A stretch of DNA of 64,000 nucleotides, taken from Flavobacterium sp. J27 (GTDB lineage Bacteria > Bacteroidota > Bacteroidia > Flavobacteriales > Flavobacteriaceae). Below are positions 9,243 through 19,535 of the stretch, one piece after another. The translations under genes and the position numbers were made by a program. The first letter of the stretch is position 1. Each line of letters begins with the position of its first letter. The stretch covers positions 1,297 through 65,296 of the forward strand of contig NZ_PJQW01000007.1 in the NCBI RefSeq assembly GCF_004303025.1, in the 5' to 3' direction. The notes under the pieces were generated by a model that saw nothing but the letters and a program-made list of their open reading frames with translations, searched no databases and was not told the origin of the DNA.

Positions 9243-10034
9243 ATGATATATCAAGGAGTTCTTCAAAAGATGCAAACGGAATTAGCACATCCGATTCAGT
9301 ATTATTTAGTTTTTGAAGATAGTTTTTTAAATGTGAATCAGTTACTAAACAAAGAAATAGAAATTGCGTTTCAAGGTTACCAATGTTTGAATTGTGGTGA
9401 AGCCAAGAAGATTTTTAGACAAGGCTTTTGTTATGATTGTTTTATGACAAGCCCGGCTGTAGGAGATTGGATTATGAAACCCGAATTGAGTACGGCTCAT
9501 CTCGATATTGAGGATCGAGATTTAGCATATGAAAAAAGAGTACAATTGCAACCTCATATCGTTTATTTGGCACTATCAAGTGAAGTGAAAGTTGGAGTTA
9601 CCCGAAAAACACAAGTGCCTACCCGTTGGATTGACCAAGGAGCAATTCAGGCTGTTCCAATTGTTGAGGTGCCGAATCGTTATTTGGCAGGTATTACAGA
9701 AGTAGCTTTAAAAAATCACTTTGCAGATAAAACAAGTTGGCAGAAAATGCTTAAAAATGAAGTTATTCCAGCCGATTTGCAAGCAGAAAGGCAAAAAACA
9801 AAAGATTGGATTCCTAAGGAGGTACTTCCTTATTTTGCGGAACAAGAAAAGATATATGATTTGGAGTTTCCTGTATTACATTATCCAAAAAAAGTAAATA
9901 GTCTTAATTTAGACAAAACGCCACTATACAATGGAAAGGTAATGGGTATAAAAGGGCAGTACTTACTTTTTGAAGACGGTACAGTTTTTAATATTCGTTC
10001 TTACGAAGGTTATGTGGTAAAAATGAGTGTGTAA
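9243..10034 (+). CDS. DUF2797 family protein with a Cys4 site
   Basis: 263 residues from the ATG at 9243. The frame is open further upstream to 9138, but that would overlap the divergent GH3 gene, and family members usually begin close to the GVLxKMQTE segment. A CLNCG ... FCYDC pattern near residue 50 forms a likely zinc knuckle. Later segments such as VYLALSSEVKVGVTRKTQ are typical of the family, whose function is unknown. Confidence 0.82.
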   Translation: MIYQGVLQKMQTELAHPIQYYLVFEDSFLNVNQLLNKEIEIAFQGYQCLNCGEAKKIFRQGFCYDCFMTSPAVGDWIMKPELSTAHLDIEDRDLAYEKRVQLQPHIVYLALSSEVKVGVTRKTQVPTRWIDQGAIQAVPIVEVPNRYLAGITEVALKNHFADKTSWQKMLKNEVIPADLQAERQKTKDWIPKEVLPYFAEQEKIYDLEFPVLHYPKKVNSLNLDKTPLYNGKVMGIKGQYLLFEDGTVFNIRSYEGYVVKMSV

Positions 10035-10047
10035 TAATAGTAAAAAT

Positions 10048-10080
10048 AAAAACCTATTTTAAATTTAAAATAGGTTTTTA
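10048..10080. terminator. Bidirectional terminator between convergent genes
   Basis: AAAACCTATTTT / AAAATAGGTTTT inverted repeat with A and T runs at the two ends, placed between the DUF2797 gene and the minus-strand T9SS cargo gene. Confidence 0.8.
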
Positions 10081-10093
10081 TTTTGTGAATTAA

Positions 10094-10993
10094 TTATTCT
10101 TTAATTATTTTACCATCTTGTTTTTCTCCATTTTCATTCTTTAAAATGTAATAATATAATCCATTTTTTTCTTTTTCTATAGAGATTGCTTTTTCAATTT
10201 TTACATTTTTCAAAATTACATCACCTTTAGAATTATACAAATCTAATCTGTATTCAGATAAATTTTTTCCTTTAAAATTAATTTCAGATTTTGAAGGATT
10301 TGGATATACTTGTATTTTTTTGTCAGCATTTTCAAAAGGAGTTCCTTGGTCAAAAAAGTTTTCAAATATTTGTACATGTGAACACCCATTATTGAAATAG
10401 ATGTCTGCAACTACACCTACACTACTTCCTCCCGTACAATTTTGACCAGAAAATGATAAATTGAATGAACCTGAAAAAGGGCCATTTAAAGTAATAGATG
10501 ATTGACCTGAATACGGAGAAGTGGTAAATGTTCCTCCATTTAATAATACACTTATACTAGATATTTTACTCCAGTCGACTTCGCAATTAGAAGGACTTTC
10601 AAAAACCATAGTTCCTCCTCCAGTACCATTAGGTCTACACTCATAAAAACCACTTAACGTTGGGGTACAGCAATTAGGTACAATAATGCAGTTTACTTCA
10701 ACAGAGCAAGTATGACAGCCTGTTTCATCAAAATAAGTTAATTGTAGAATGAAACTTCCAGCAGTTAATGCTTGTATAGATACTGTGTTATTTTGATCTG
10801 AACCCACAATTGAAGCAACAGAAGAATTGCTTACATCCCAATCATAACATTCGGTGCATTGCGCTGTTCCTGTGGGAACAGAGAAAACAACTGTATCTCC
10901 AACGTTTATTGTTGAAGGACCACTAATTAGACATTGAGAAAAGGAAAAATTAAATAATAATAAGCTAAATAATAATAAATAATTTTTGTTCAT
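10094..10993 (-). CDS. Secreted protein with type IX secretion C-terminal sorting domain
   Basis: 299 residues. A signal peptide (about 19 residues, ending near FSFSQC) is followed by a Cys-rich Ig-like region (ECYDW, GCHTCSVEVNC, NCCTP) and a C-terminal ~75-residue sorting domain with QVYPNPSKSEINFKG and a final DGKIIKE. This type A domain directs export by the type IX system and removal or anchoring at the surface. The middle has many Cys and looks like an adhesin or surface module; the ligand is unknown. Confidence 0.85.
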   Translation of the reverse strand: MNKNYLLLFSLLLFNFSFSQCLISGPSTINVGDTVVFSVPTGTAQCTECYDWDVSNSSVASIVGSDQNNTVSIQALTAGSFILQLTYFDETGCHTCSVEVNCIIVPNCCTPTLSGFYECRPNGTGGGTMVFESPSNCEVDWSKISSISVLLNGGTFTTSPYSGQSSITLNGPFSGSFNLSFSGQNCTGGSSVGVVADIYFNNGCSHVQIFENFFDQGTPFENADKKIQVYPNPSKSEINFKGKNLSEYRLDLYNSKGDVILKNVKIEKAISIEKEKNGLYYYILKNENGEKQDGKIIKE

Positions 10994-11102
10994 AATATAT
11001 ATGTTTTTAAATGAGTTGTAAACCTAAATATTTTAGATGTTAATTATTTATAATTAAAATGTACATTTTGTTATTTTATGCAAATTTAAAATCAATACAA
11101 AT

Positions 11103-11582
11103 TTATTCTAAACAAGCTCCTTTGGTTAAAGGCATGGTAGAAGTATAAGAAAGTGTGGTAACATCTTTAAATTTTGTACCATCGACCATTTCTCCATAAC
11201 CTTCTATTAATTGATTGTCTTTAATTAAAAATGCCATTTCTCTTTTGCTTTCTGTGCCTTCAGAAGTAAAGGTGTATATGCCAATAAGTTTGTCTTCTTG
11301 TAATGTTCCAGCGAAAGTACCTTGGTTGCCATCTTTTTCTGCATAAGCAATTTTTAAGTTTCCTTTAATACTATCTGCTACCGTTGTAATTTTCATTTCA
11401 ATGGCATTTCCATTCTGGTTGTAAGTATAACAAGTTGGTTCCAAAAGAGAAGTTGAATTCGTTTCTTCGGGTATTGTTTGTTCTTCTATCACAGGTTCTT
11501 CTATTGTCACTTCTTCAGTAGTTTTTTCTTTACAACTCATTAGTAGAGTTATTGTAAAAAATAAATAAGATAGTTTTTTCAT
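11103..11582 (-). CDS. Lipoprotein of unknown function
   Basis: 159 residues with a lipoprotein signal ending LLMSCKEK. A Glu/Thr-rich linker (residues 20-50) leads to a small beta-rich domain with QNGNAIEMKITTVADSIKG and a region ending in GACLE. No family is recognised with certainty. It is followed or preceded on the same strand by two META-domain lipoproteins, so it may belong to a stress-related envelope unit. Confidence 0.7.
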   Translation of the reverse strand: MKKLSYLFFTITLLMSCKEKTTEEVTIEEPVIEEQTIPEETNSTSLLEPTCYTYNQNGNAIEMKITTVADSIKGNLKIAYAEKDGNQGTFAGTLQEDKLIGIYTFTSEGTESKREMAFLIKDNQLIEGYGEMVDGTKFKDVTTLSYTSTMPLTKGACLE

Positions 11583-11597
11583 AGTTTCTATTTTTAA

Positions 11598-12377
11598 TTA
11601 ATCGATTTTTTTTAAAATTAATAATTTCTTGTTTGGATTCGAAAGGTATAGTCTATTGTTTTCTATGGTATATGTAGTAGTGCTACTTAACGCTTTTAAA
11701 AATTCGGTTTCTTTGTTAGTGGGTTCACAAGCCATTTCTGTAGTAACTACATTAATGAAGCGTATTTTTTTGGGTTCAAAAAATAAACGACCCTGCATTT
11801 GGTTACATCCCGCAAAACCAGAAAAAGTATTTTCTTGGGCTTTAATTTCAAGTTGAGGAAATTCTTTACTAAAATCGGTAGCGTCTACTTTTTTACCATT
11901 TAATTGTTCTAACACCCAAATGTCATGCAAACGATAATCGGTTATGTAAGCTCCACAACCTATCCATGTAGTTTGTTTCTGATCGATGGAAAGTGTAACT
12001 CGATAAGGAAATTTTTTACCAGACATCGCATTTGTGCATTCCATTTGTATTATTTCAATAGCAAATGAATGAGCGTCATTTTGGGAACGGAATAATTTTA
12101 CATTATGATCTGCTGCTACAATGGGTGCTACAGCAGGTAATACTATCGTGTCCTCTGGAGTTGTAAAAACAAATTCTTTTTCAGATAATGTTAGTCCCCA
12201 AAAGGGTTCAGTACCTTGCGCTTTAAAATAAGGGAGGTTGTTTTTTTCAATAGTGGTAATGATTTCTTTTGCCTTACTTTTTTCTTCGGATGTTTTCTTC
12301 TTATTTTCTTTTGGACAGGAAGAAGCTAAGAGTAGGTGACTGACCAGTACGATTTTAATCAGTTGAATTCGTTTCAT
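11598..12377 (-). CDS. Lipoprotein with COG3650-like and META/HslJ domains
   Basis: 259 residues. The lipobox region LLLASSCPKE gives a lipoprotein. Residues ~50-150 hold a COG3650-like domain with AQGTEPFWGLTL and an internal CTNAMSGKKFPYRV motif. Residues ~150-259 are a META (HslJ-like) domain, with FAGCNQMQGRLFF and TEMACEP. META domains occur in heat-shock or resistance lipoproteins of uncertain function. It sits 6 bp from the upstream META gene, so the two are likely co-transcribed. Confidence 0.8.
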   Translation of the reverse strand: MKRIQLIKIVLVSHLLLASSCPKENKKKTSEEKSKAKEIITTIEKNNLPYFKAQGTEPFWGLTLSEKEFVFTTPEDTIVLPAVAPIVAADHNVKLFRSQNDAHSFAIEIIQMECTNAMSGKKFPYRVTLSIDQKQTTWIGCGAYITDYRLHDIWVLEQLNGKKVDATDFSKEFPQLEIKAQENTFSGFAGCNQMQGRLFFEPKKIRFINVVTTEMACEPTNKETEFLKALSSTTTYTIENNRLYLSNPNKKLLILKKID

Positions 12378-12383
12378 TAGTAA

Positions 12384-12806
12384 TTATTTTTTCTTGAAAC
12401 GCATCATGGCAACATCATTAATCATAAGATTGAGCTTTCCTTCGTTATCAAATTGAAATTGATTTATTTTTTGCATCATGTTTAGGAATTGTTTTTCTCC
12501 TTCTCCACAATACATCATGGTAGTAGGTCCTGGTTCTCCAAATGAAATGGTGGTATCGTTTAAAGTGTATTTTGCTGAGTAACCATTACAACTGTTATTA
12601 CCTCTTACTTCTTGTTTTTCTTTGTCAAATTCGATGTAAGGTTTTTTGTCTGGAAAAAGACCATCGAAGGCAATTCGAGGGCCAGATAGATACTCTAATT
12701 CCCAAGTAGTATTGTAAAGCATGCTACCATTGGTTTCTTTTTTTGTGGCACAAGAGACTAGAATTGTTATTACTAAAATGAGTAAAGAATTTTTTTTTGT
12801 TTTCAT
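12384..12806 (-). CDS. META-domain (HslJ-like) lipoprotein
   Basis: 140 residues with lipobox VSCATK. A single META domain is present with GNNSCNGYSAKY and TTMMYCGEGEKQFL. It is first in a three-gene minus-strand run of small lipoproteins (this gene, 11598-12377, 11103-11582). Confidence 0.8.
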   Translation of the reverse strand: MKTKKNSLLILVITILVSCATKKETNGSMLYNTTWELEYLSGPRIAFDGLFPDKKPYIEFDKEKQEVRGNNSCNGYSAKYTLNDTTISFGEPGPTTMMYCGEGEKQFLNMMQKINQFQFDNEGKLNLMINDVAMMRFKKK

Positions 12807-12930
12807 GTTTTTAATTTTTTTTTAGCTAGAAAAGAAATAATACAGAGGTAATTGAAATGACTTATTTCTTTAATGTATACTAAAATGACACACTATTTTT
12901 TGTTTGTTCTCTCAAATATACTAAAAAATA

Positions 12931-12957
12931 ATCCCTATTTCATCATGAAATAGGGAT
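12931..12957 (-). terminator. Terminator after the AsmA-like gene
   Basis: Perfect 12-bp inverted repeat ATCCCTATTTCA / TGAAATAGGGAT with a 3-nt centre. On the minus strand it is followed by TATTTTTTAG. Confidence 0.75.
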
Positions 12958-12981
12958 TGAAATATAAAATTGGTGTAAAAA

Positions 12982-15600
12982 TTATTCTTTCTTTTTCTTA
13001 CCGCCTAATATACCACCTAGAACGTTTTTAACTCCTTCTTTAATATTTTCTTTCGGAGTGGTGGTTTTAGTCGTGTCTGTAGCGGTTGCAGTACTATTAT
13101 CTTTAGTACCGTTGAATAAATTAGTCAATGCGCTTGTTCCTTCGTTTACTAATTTTTCTTTTTGCATTTTTACAATTTGAGAAGCTAAGTTTGTTGTTGC
13201 TTGTTTCAAATCTGTTTTTATAGCAGGATTGCTAAAGTTACCTGTTAAATTTGCCGTTACTGGTACACTTTCAATTTTTTGCTGATCTGCAGGAGTTAAT
13301 TTGCTTAATAAACTAGTTACTTCTGTACCTAAATATTTGGCTGGTACATCAAACTTAACATCATAATTCATGGTTTGATCAAAACCGTGTGTTCCTCCTA
13401 CAGTCATATTGATGTCTTGGTAGGTTAAATTTAATGGTTTTAGTGCTACTTTTCCATCTTTAAATGATAAAGAAGCTTTTATATCGTTTAAGTTTAATTT
13501 GCTTACATCTAAGAATTTTACATTCGAGCTTAAAGCAGTTAATAAAGTAGAATTTTTCTCATTAATAGTTGTCGACAACAATTGGCCAGCTAAATCACCT
13601 GAAAGGGTTTTTAAGTTAGGTGTCATGTCGTCTGTTAGATTACCAGATAGCTTAATTGTAGAATTTAGTTTACCATTAATTATATTCGCAATAGGAGCAA
13701 TGCTTTTCAACATTTCAACTTGTGTAAACGATTCGGCAATATTCACAGCATTCAATCCTAAATCCATGTTGAAAGTAGGTTTTGCTCCTTTGGTTGAAAC
13801 CATACCATTTAACCCAATGCTTCCTCCAAAAACATCCATTTTAAGATTGCTTAACGAAATAGCTTCATCTTTTATGGCTAAATTACCGCTTACATTTTTC
13901 AAATCTAAATTATCATATACCACACTTCCTGCTTTAGCAGAAATACTACAATCTAAGAAAGAAGGGATTTTTACAGCTTCTGTAGTGGTTTTTGAACCGT
14001 CATCTGAAGTAGTAGTCGTTGGCGACATGAAATCTGAAACTACTAAACGAGACGAATTCATATCGAAACTTCCTTTTAAAACTTGTTTTTTGAATAAAAA
14101 ACCATATAAATTGTCTAATCCACCTGTAACCTGAATGTCTGAAGAACCTGTTTTTGCATCAAATTCATTCAAGCGAATTTGATTTGGATTGAAAGTTAAA
14201 GATGTATTTACGATTTCAAATGGTTTTGCCATTTCTGGACCTTCATATTTAAATCCGCTTAAAGAAACGTTTCCTGCATTTTGAATATTTTGATACTGAC
14301 TAGTTTCTACTGATTTCATATCAAATTTGGTAGTAACATCAGCTTTTAAGATACCTGTTAAAGGTTTGTCTAATTGTACAGGATACGCTTTGGTAACATT
14401 CGCTAAATTAATTGTTCCTTTTAAAGCTGCGTCTACCAATGGGTTTTCTGTAAGATTTTTAACTAATGCTTTCGCATTGAATACATCTTGATCTATAGAG
14501 AAAGATAATTTGTCTAAGTTAACATACGTGTCATTCATAGCACCTGTTTCGTTTACGATATGCGTGTCAATCACAATATTCTTCACTGATTTTGGTAAAT
14601 CTGGGTATTGGAATGAGGCATTGTCTGAGGCTAATTCGATATTAAATTTAGGAATGGTGGTTTCTGTTAATTTACCATCAACTTTTCCGCCTACTCTAAA
14701 TTCTCCAGTTGTTTTTACTTGACTGATATTTCCTGCATAAGCTTCTGGAATAAGTCCTAAGAAATTTTTAAAATCTGAAGTTGGGGTTTTAAATGTTAAA
14801 TTGTATAACTGACCGTCTTCTAACATTTGGATAAAACCATTGAATTCTAAAGGTAATTGATTGATTAATGCTTTGTTATCTTTAAATTCATATTTACTGT
14901 TATCTAAATCAATGCCTAAAACTGCATCTAAAGACAAGGTTACATTTTTCATAAAATTAGTACTGTCCATTTCAAAAGAAACTTTAGTACTTGTTTTAGT
15001 GTCTAAATCTAATTTTTGTTGGGCAAAATTTCCTTTTCCAGTATGGTTAAGACTATCCAATACCATTTTCATTTTAGCACCTTCGTCTAAAAAGGTAAAA
15101 CGTAAATTATTGATGGCATATTCTTGAATATTTAAAGCAAAAGGCTTGCTTTCTTCAGTAGAAGCCTCTTCTTCTTGATTTTTAAGAGCAATGTCAAAAT
15201 TTCCTAAACCATCTTTGTTGAAAATCACATTTACAATAGCATTCGTACTGCTAAAACCTTGTAAATTCATTGGCTCGTTATCTCCTTTAAATAATTCTTT
15301 TATGCTCATTTTTAAGTTCAATTCACCAGCATAAAAAAGCGTATCACCTTCAAAAGGGGCTTTGTTAATAATACTTAATTTGTCGATAGTAACATTTGCA
15401 TTCGGAAAATTCCTGAACAAACTTAAATCTACTTCTTCAAATGCAACAGTAGCATCTACATTTTCATTTATCGATTTTAAAACCAGTGCTTTGATTTTAT
15501 CTTTAAAAATAAAAGGTGCTGCTGCTAATGCAACTACAACTACAAGTAGAAATATCCCAACTATTTTGAGTACTTTCTTGAATGTGGATTTTTTAGCCAT
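12982..15600 (-). CDS. AsmA-like family protein
   Basis: 872 residues. One N-terminal membrane span (residues ~10-30, LKIVGIFLLVVVVALA) is followed by a very long beta-rich periplasmic body of the AsmA/TamB-like type; the C-terminal AsmA region includes FNMDLGLNAVNIAESF and SGDLAGQLLS. The C-terminus is Thr/Lys-rich and ends in a GGILGGKKKKE tail. AsmA-like proteins are thought to help phospholipid transfer to the outer membrane. It is a single-gene unit. Confidence 0.85.
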   Translation of the reverse strand: MAKKSTFKKVLKIVGIFLLVVVVALAAAPFIFKDKIKALVLKSINENVDATVAFEEVDLSLFRNFPNANVTIDKLSIINKAPFEGDTLFYAGELNLKMSIKELFKGDNEPMNLQGFSSTNAIVNVIFNKDGLGNFDIALKNQEEEASTEESKPFALNIQEYAINNLRFTFLDEGAKMKMVLDSLNHTGKGNFAQQKLDLDTKTSTKVSFEMDSTNFMKNVTLSLDAVLGIDLDNSKYEFKDNKALINQLPLEFNGFIQMLEDGQLYNLTFKTPTSDFKNFLGLIPEAYAGNISQVKTTGEFRVGGKVDGKLTETTIPKFNIELASDNASFQYPDLPKSVKNIVIDTHIVNETGAMNDTYVNLDKLSFSIDQDVFNAKALVKNLTENPLVDAALKGTINLANVTKAYPVQLDKPLTGILKADVTTKFDMKSVETSQYQNIQNAGNVSLSGFKYEGPEMAKPFEIVNTSLTFNPNQIRLNEFDAKTGSSDIQVTGGLDNLYGFLFKKQVLKGSFDMNSSRLVVSDFMSPTTTTSDDGSKTTTEAVKIPSFLDCSISAKAGSVVYDNLDLKNVSGNLAIKDEAISLSNLKMDVFGGSIGLNGMVSTKGAKPTFNMDLGLNAVNIAESFTQVEMLKSIAPIANIINGKLNSTIKLSGNLTDDMTPNLKTLSGDLAGQLLSTTINEKNSTLLTALSSNVKFLDVSKLNLNDIKASLSFKDGKVALKPLNLTYQDINMTVGGTHGFDQTMNYDVKFDVPAKYLGTEVTSLLSKLTPADQQKIESVPVTANLTGNFSNPAIKTDLKQATTNLASQIVKMQKEKLVNEGTSALTNLFNGTKDNSTATATDTTKTTTPKENIKEGVKNVLGGILGGKKKKE

Positions 15601-15701
15601 AGTAATAAGATTTTGAAGATTTACAGGTTAGTTTTTACAAATGTACTACCAAAATGAAAAATAATATATTAACATTCTGATAAATTTTTACATTATTTCA
15701 A

Positions 15702-16409
15702 TTAGTCAATTAGCAGCTCTTCATTCACTTTCAAGTCAAATTTTTTACGAAATAAATACACTGCAAGATACATAAAAGGAGTGTCAATTAGCGCAATAAA
15801 TATTTTAAAAAGGAAACCACTGATAAATAACGGAATAAACAAACTCCAATTTAGGATTTCAAAACAGCACAAGAGTAGTAATACAGAAAAAGTATCAATA
15901 GCTTGTGAAGTTATGGTTGAGAAATTATTTCGTACCCAAAGTTTTTTTCCTTGAGTTACTTTCTTCCAAAAATGATACACTTGTATATCGATATATTGAG
16001 CAAATAGATACGCTAACATTGAGGCGATTACTGCCAATGCAGTTTGTCCAAAAACTTTGGTAAACAGAGCATCTGAAACAGGAGAGTTTTCTATAGCAGG
16101 AACGAGATTAGCTACATAAATAATTCCCAAAGAAAAAACCGATGCAAAAATACCAGTTGTAACCACTTGGTTCGCTTTCTTTTTACCATAAATTTCAGAG
16201 ATAATATCAGTGATTAAAAAAGTAATTGGATAGGGAATTATTCCAACTGAAATTTGGAATAATTTGGTTCCAAAAACGGTTACATTTCCAAAAGGATACC
16301 AGTAAAAGAATTTTTGAAAAATTAAATTAGAAACCACCAAAGAGCAGATAAATAAACTAGCCAGAATTAAATATATGCGTTGCGCTAAAAATTTGTTTTG
16401 TAAAGCCAT
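15702..16409 (-). CDS. Queuosine precursor transporter (YhhQ/VUT family)
   Basis: 235 residues with six or so membrane spans. The motifs FPITFLITDIISEIYGKKKA-like segment near residue 60, WVRNNFSTITSQAID and LIDTPFMY are those of the family that imports preQ0/preQ1 for tRNA queuosine synthesis. No queuosine biosynthesis gene or preQ1 riboswitch is visible next to it. Confidence 0.88.
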   Translation of the reverse strand: MALQNKFLAQRIYLILASLFICSLVVSNLIFQKFFYWYPFGNVTVFGTKLFQISVGIIPYPITFLITDIISEIYGKKKANQVVTTGIFASVFSLGIIYVANLVPAIENSPVSDALFTKVFGQTALAVIASMLAYLFAQYIDIQVYHFWKKVTQGKKLWVRNNFSTITSQAIDTFSVLLLLCCFEILNWSLFIPLFISGFLFKIFIALIDTPFMYLAVYLFRKKFDLKVNEELLID

Positions 16410-16437
16410 TGCTCAAATTTAAGAATACAATGTTACA

Positions 16438-16478
16438 AAAAAAAGCTATTTCTTTCGTAAAGATAGAAATAGCTTTTT
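16438..16478 (-). terminator. Terminator after sppA
   Basis: AAAAGCTATTTCT ... AGAAATAGCTTTT hairpin with A/T runs. It lies just past the sppA stop on the minus strand. Confidence 0.8.
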
Positions 16479-16500
16479 AAACTAGTTTTATAAATAAAAA

Positions 16501-18267
16501 CTATTTTATCTGAAGTTCGAAAGGCATCATTGCCTGAACACCTTTTAATTGATTGGCTCTTTTAATTTGTTCTAACAAACGGAATGCTTCTTCACCAACT
16601 TGTTCTTTTAATAAAGCTTCTTTCGATTGGAACATAGAAATACCTGCAAACTTGTTAAGGATATCATGTATCGATTTGTCATATTCAGGATAATTCTCTG
16701 TTCTGAAATCTTTTATTTTAGCTAGTTTTGCGGCATATTTTAAGGCATCATCTAAACCACCTAATTCATCTACTAAACCATTTTTTATAGCGTCTGTTCC
16801 AGTCCATACACGGCCTTGAGCAATAGCGTCTACTTGTTCAGTAGTCATTTTTCTACCAGTTGCTACTCTTGTTAAGAAAGTACTATAAATGTTTTCAATA
16901 CTTTCTAATGTAAATGCTTTAAAGTTGTCGTCAATTGGTTCAAACAAACTATATCCTGAAGCATTGTCATGTGTTTTAACTTGTTCTGCATTAATACCAA
17001 TGTTCTTTCCTAATTCGTTCATATTTGGTAGCATACCAAAAACACCTATCGAACCTGTAATGGTACTTGGTTCAGCAAAAATTCGGTCTGCATTACAAGA
17101 AATATAATACCCACCTGAAGCGGCTACGTTACCCATAGACACTACCACAGGTTTCACTTTTTTAGTAATTTCAATTTCTCTCCAAATCAATTCTGAAGTT
17201 AAAGCACTACCGCCAGGACTATCTACGCGTAATACAATGGCTTTTACGTCGTCATCTTCTCTAGCTTCTTTTAAAGCTCTTTTTACAGCACCTTCACCAA
17301 TAACATTTACATCTCCTTCACCACCTTGAATTTCCCCTTGTGCATACACTACAGCAATAATGTCTTTTACTGAAAAATCTACAGATGAAGTGGCTACTTT
17401 TTTAGCATATTTAAGGATGTCTACTGTTTCATAATCTTTATCATCAGCTACTTTTAATTGTTTTTTTATAGCCTTGTGATATTCATCTTCATAAGCCACT
17501 TTGTCAATCATGTGTTTGTTTAAAGCCAATTGTGGAGTGCGTGCTCCTAAAGAATTGGCTATACTGTTTAAACTATCTACAGAAATATTTCTGCTTATTG
17601 AAATATCGGTTGCAATTGTATTCCAAATAGAATTTAATAAAACTGTAATTTGCTCTCTGTTTTCTGGACTCATTTCTTGTGCTAAGAATGGTTCTACAGC
17701 ACTTTTGTATTTTCCATGACGAATGATTTCCATTTTTACCCCTGTTTTCTCCTGTAATTCTTTCATATATAAAACTTCAGAAGACAACCCTTTGAATTCC
17801 AATTCTCCGATTGGGTTTAAATATAATGTGTCTGCAACCGAATTTAAATAATAATCACGCTGAGAAATGTAATTAGAATAAGCTACAACAAATTTGCCCG
17901 ATTTTTTAAAATCTTCAAGTTTGTCTCTCAAAGCTTTACTTTGTGCCATTCCTAATCTAGATTCATTATTTAAAATAGAAATTCCTTTGATTTTATCGTC
18001 GGTTTTAGCTGCATCAATAGCTTGTAATATGTCGATTAAACCATCATGATTTGTCTCAAAATAATTGAATTCTTCAATGTTAATTTTTCCACCATAATCC
18101 AGATTTACTTCTGATAAATCTAATTTGATAACTGAATTATCTTTTACCTTAACGGTATCTTTATCTCCTCCCATTATAGCACCTAAAAAGATAAGCCCGA
18201 AAAAAAACACCATACAGAATACAAAGATTCCAATTACAGTGGCTACTACATTTCCTAAAAATTTCAT
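16501..18267 (-). CDS. sppA: Signal peptide peptidase SppA, 67K type
   Basis: 588 residues, full length for the tandem-domain type. One N-terminal membrane span (residues ~8-30) anchors it. By comparison with E. coli SppA the catalytic Lys is Lys188 (GKYKSAVEPF) and the Ser is Ser384 (NVAASGGYYIS); GSIGVFG follows. It degrades signal peptides left in the membrane after secretion. Confidence 0.93.
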   Translation of the reverse strand: MKFLGNVVATVIGIFVFCMVFFFGLIFLGAIMGGDKDTVKVKDNSVIKLDLSEVNLDYGGKINIEEFNYFETNHDGLIDILQAIDAAKTDDKIKGISILNNESRLGMAQSKALRDKLEDFKKSGKFVVAYSNYISQRDYYLNSVADTLYLNPIGELEFKGLSSEVLYMKELQEKTGVKMEIIRHGKYKSAVEPFLAQEMSPENREQITVLLNSIWNTIATDISISRNISVDSLNSIANSLGARTPQLALNKHMIDKVAYEDEYHKAIKKQLKVADDKDYETVDILKYAKKVATSSVDFSVKDIIAVVYAQGEIQGGEGDVNVIGEGAVKRALKEAREDDDVKAIVLRVDSPGGSALTSELIWREIEITKKVKPVVVSMGNVAASGGYYISCNADRIFAEPSTITGSIGVFGMLPNMNELGKNIGINAEQVKTHDNASGYSLFEPIDDNFKAFTLESIENIYSTFLTRVATGRKMTTEQVDAIAQGRVWTGTDAIKNGLVDELGGLDDALKYAAKLAKIKDFRTENYPEYDKSIHDILNKFAGISMFQSKEALLKEQVGEEAFRLLEQIKRANQLKGVQAMMPFELQIK

Positions 18268-18386
18268 TTTCTATCCATTTAATTTATATGAGCTATATGT
18301 CTTATAAAAGCAGAAAAAGTTACATGTTCATAAAAAAATAGAAAATAGAAATTATAAGTCTAAAATTGTTTGTTATTTTGCTAAAG

Positions 18387-19526
18387 ATGAAAAAACAACA
18401 TCAAATACAGGTTTCTATAGGAAGTAATCAGGGCAATCGTTTGGAAAACCTCAGTTCAGCAATTGTTTTTATACACGAACAAGTGGCGAGTGTGGTAAAA
18501 GTATCTAAAGTATATGAAACACCTTCTTGGGGTTTTGAAAGTGATAGTTTTTATAATGCAGTGCTTACTTTACATACATATAAAACCGCTCCAAAAATAT
18601 TGTCTCAGTTGTTAAAAATAGAAAAACAAATGGGACGTGTACGTACACAAGGAAAAGGATATGAAGCTAGAATTATCGATTTAGACATTATTACTTATGA
18701 TGAAGAAATTATAACAACTGATACGTTACAAATTCCGCATCCGCAAATGCAACACAGAAACTTTGTATTATTGCCTTTAAAAGAAGTGCAACCCGATTGG
18801 TTTCACCCTACACTAAAAAAAACACTACAAGAACTCCTTGCAGAAACGACAGATACAAGTGAATGTAAAGTAATACATACGTTAGTTTCTCCAGTGGAAA
18901 AATTGGGTTTACAGCAATACAACTATATAGCTATTGAAGGAAATATAGGTGCTGGTAAAACTACTTTGGCTACTAAAATAGCGGAAGATTGTAATGCTAA
19001 ATTGGTTTTAGAACGTTTTGCAGATAATCCATTTTTACCGAAGTTTTACAAAGATCAAAACCGCTATGCTTTTCCTTTGGAAATGTCTTTTTTAGCGGAT
19101 CGATACCAACAATTAACAGATGATTTAGCACAATTTGATTTATTTAAAGATTTTATAGTAGCTGATTACCATATTTTTAAGTCATTGATATTTGCCAAAG
19201 TTACACTGCAAGAGGACGAGTTTCGTTTGTATAAAACCATGTTTGATATTATTCATCGGGAAACCGCAAAACCCGATTTGTATATTTATTTGTACCAAAG
19301 TACCGAACGCCTTTTAGCCAATATTAAAAAAAGAGGTCGTAGTTATGAACAAGAAATACCGGCAGATTATTTAGAAAAAATCAATAGAGGATATCTTGAT
19401 TATATTAAAACTCAAACTAATTTAAATGTACTTGTTATAGATGTTTCTGATTTGGATTTTGTAAAAAGACAAGAAGATTATGTGTTTTTATTAGCAAAAA
19501 TTCAGGAGAAATTACAGCAAGTATAA
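18387..19526 (+). CDS. folK: Fusion of FolK (HPPK) and deoxynucleoside kinase
   Basis: 379 residues from the ATG at 18387; an in-frame TTG at 18366 is less likely. Residues 1-~140 are 6-hydroxymethyl-dihydropterin pyrophosphokinase (SIGSNQGNR, VYETPSWGF, RIIDLDIITYD, IPHPQMQHRNFVLLPL) of folate synthesis. Residues ~165-379 are a deoxynucleoside kinase with P-loop EGNIGAGKTT and the LERF/DR segments typical of dGK/dAK-type enzymes. The fusion is known in Bacteroidetes. Confidence 0.92.
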   Translation: MKKQHQIQVSIGSNQGNRLENLSSAIVFIHEQVASVVKVSKVYETPSWGFESDSFYNAVLTLHTYKTAPKILSQLLKIEKQMGRVRTQGKGYEARIIDLDIITYDEEIITTDTLQIPHPQMQHRNFVLLPLKEVQPDWFHPTLKKTLQELLAETTDTSECKVIHTLVSPVEKLGLQQYNYIAIEGNIGAGKTTLATKIAEDCNAKLVLERFADNPFLPKFYKDQNRYAFPLEMSFLADRYQQLTDDLAQFDLFKDFIVADYHIFKSLIFAKVTLQEDEFRLYKTMFDIIHRETAKPDLYIYLYQSTERLLANIKKRGRSYEQEIPADYLEKINRGYLDYIKTQTNLNVLVIDVSDLDFVKRQEDYVFLLAKIQEKLQQV

Positions 19527-19535
19527 CTAGCAAAT

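Noticed and set aside
13499..15127. Plus-strand ORFs within the AsmA-like gene
   Set aside because: They lie wholly inside the real gene and lack motifs or signals.
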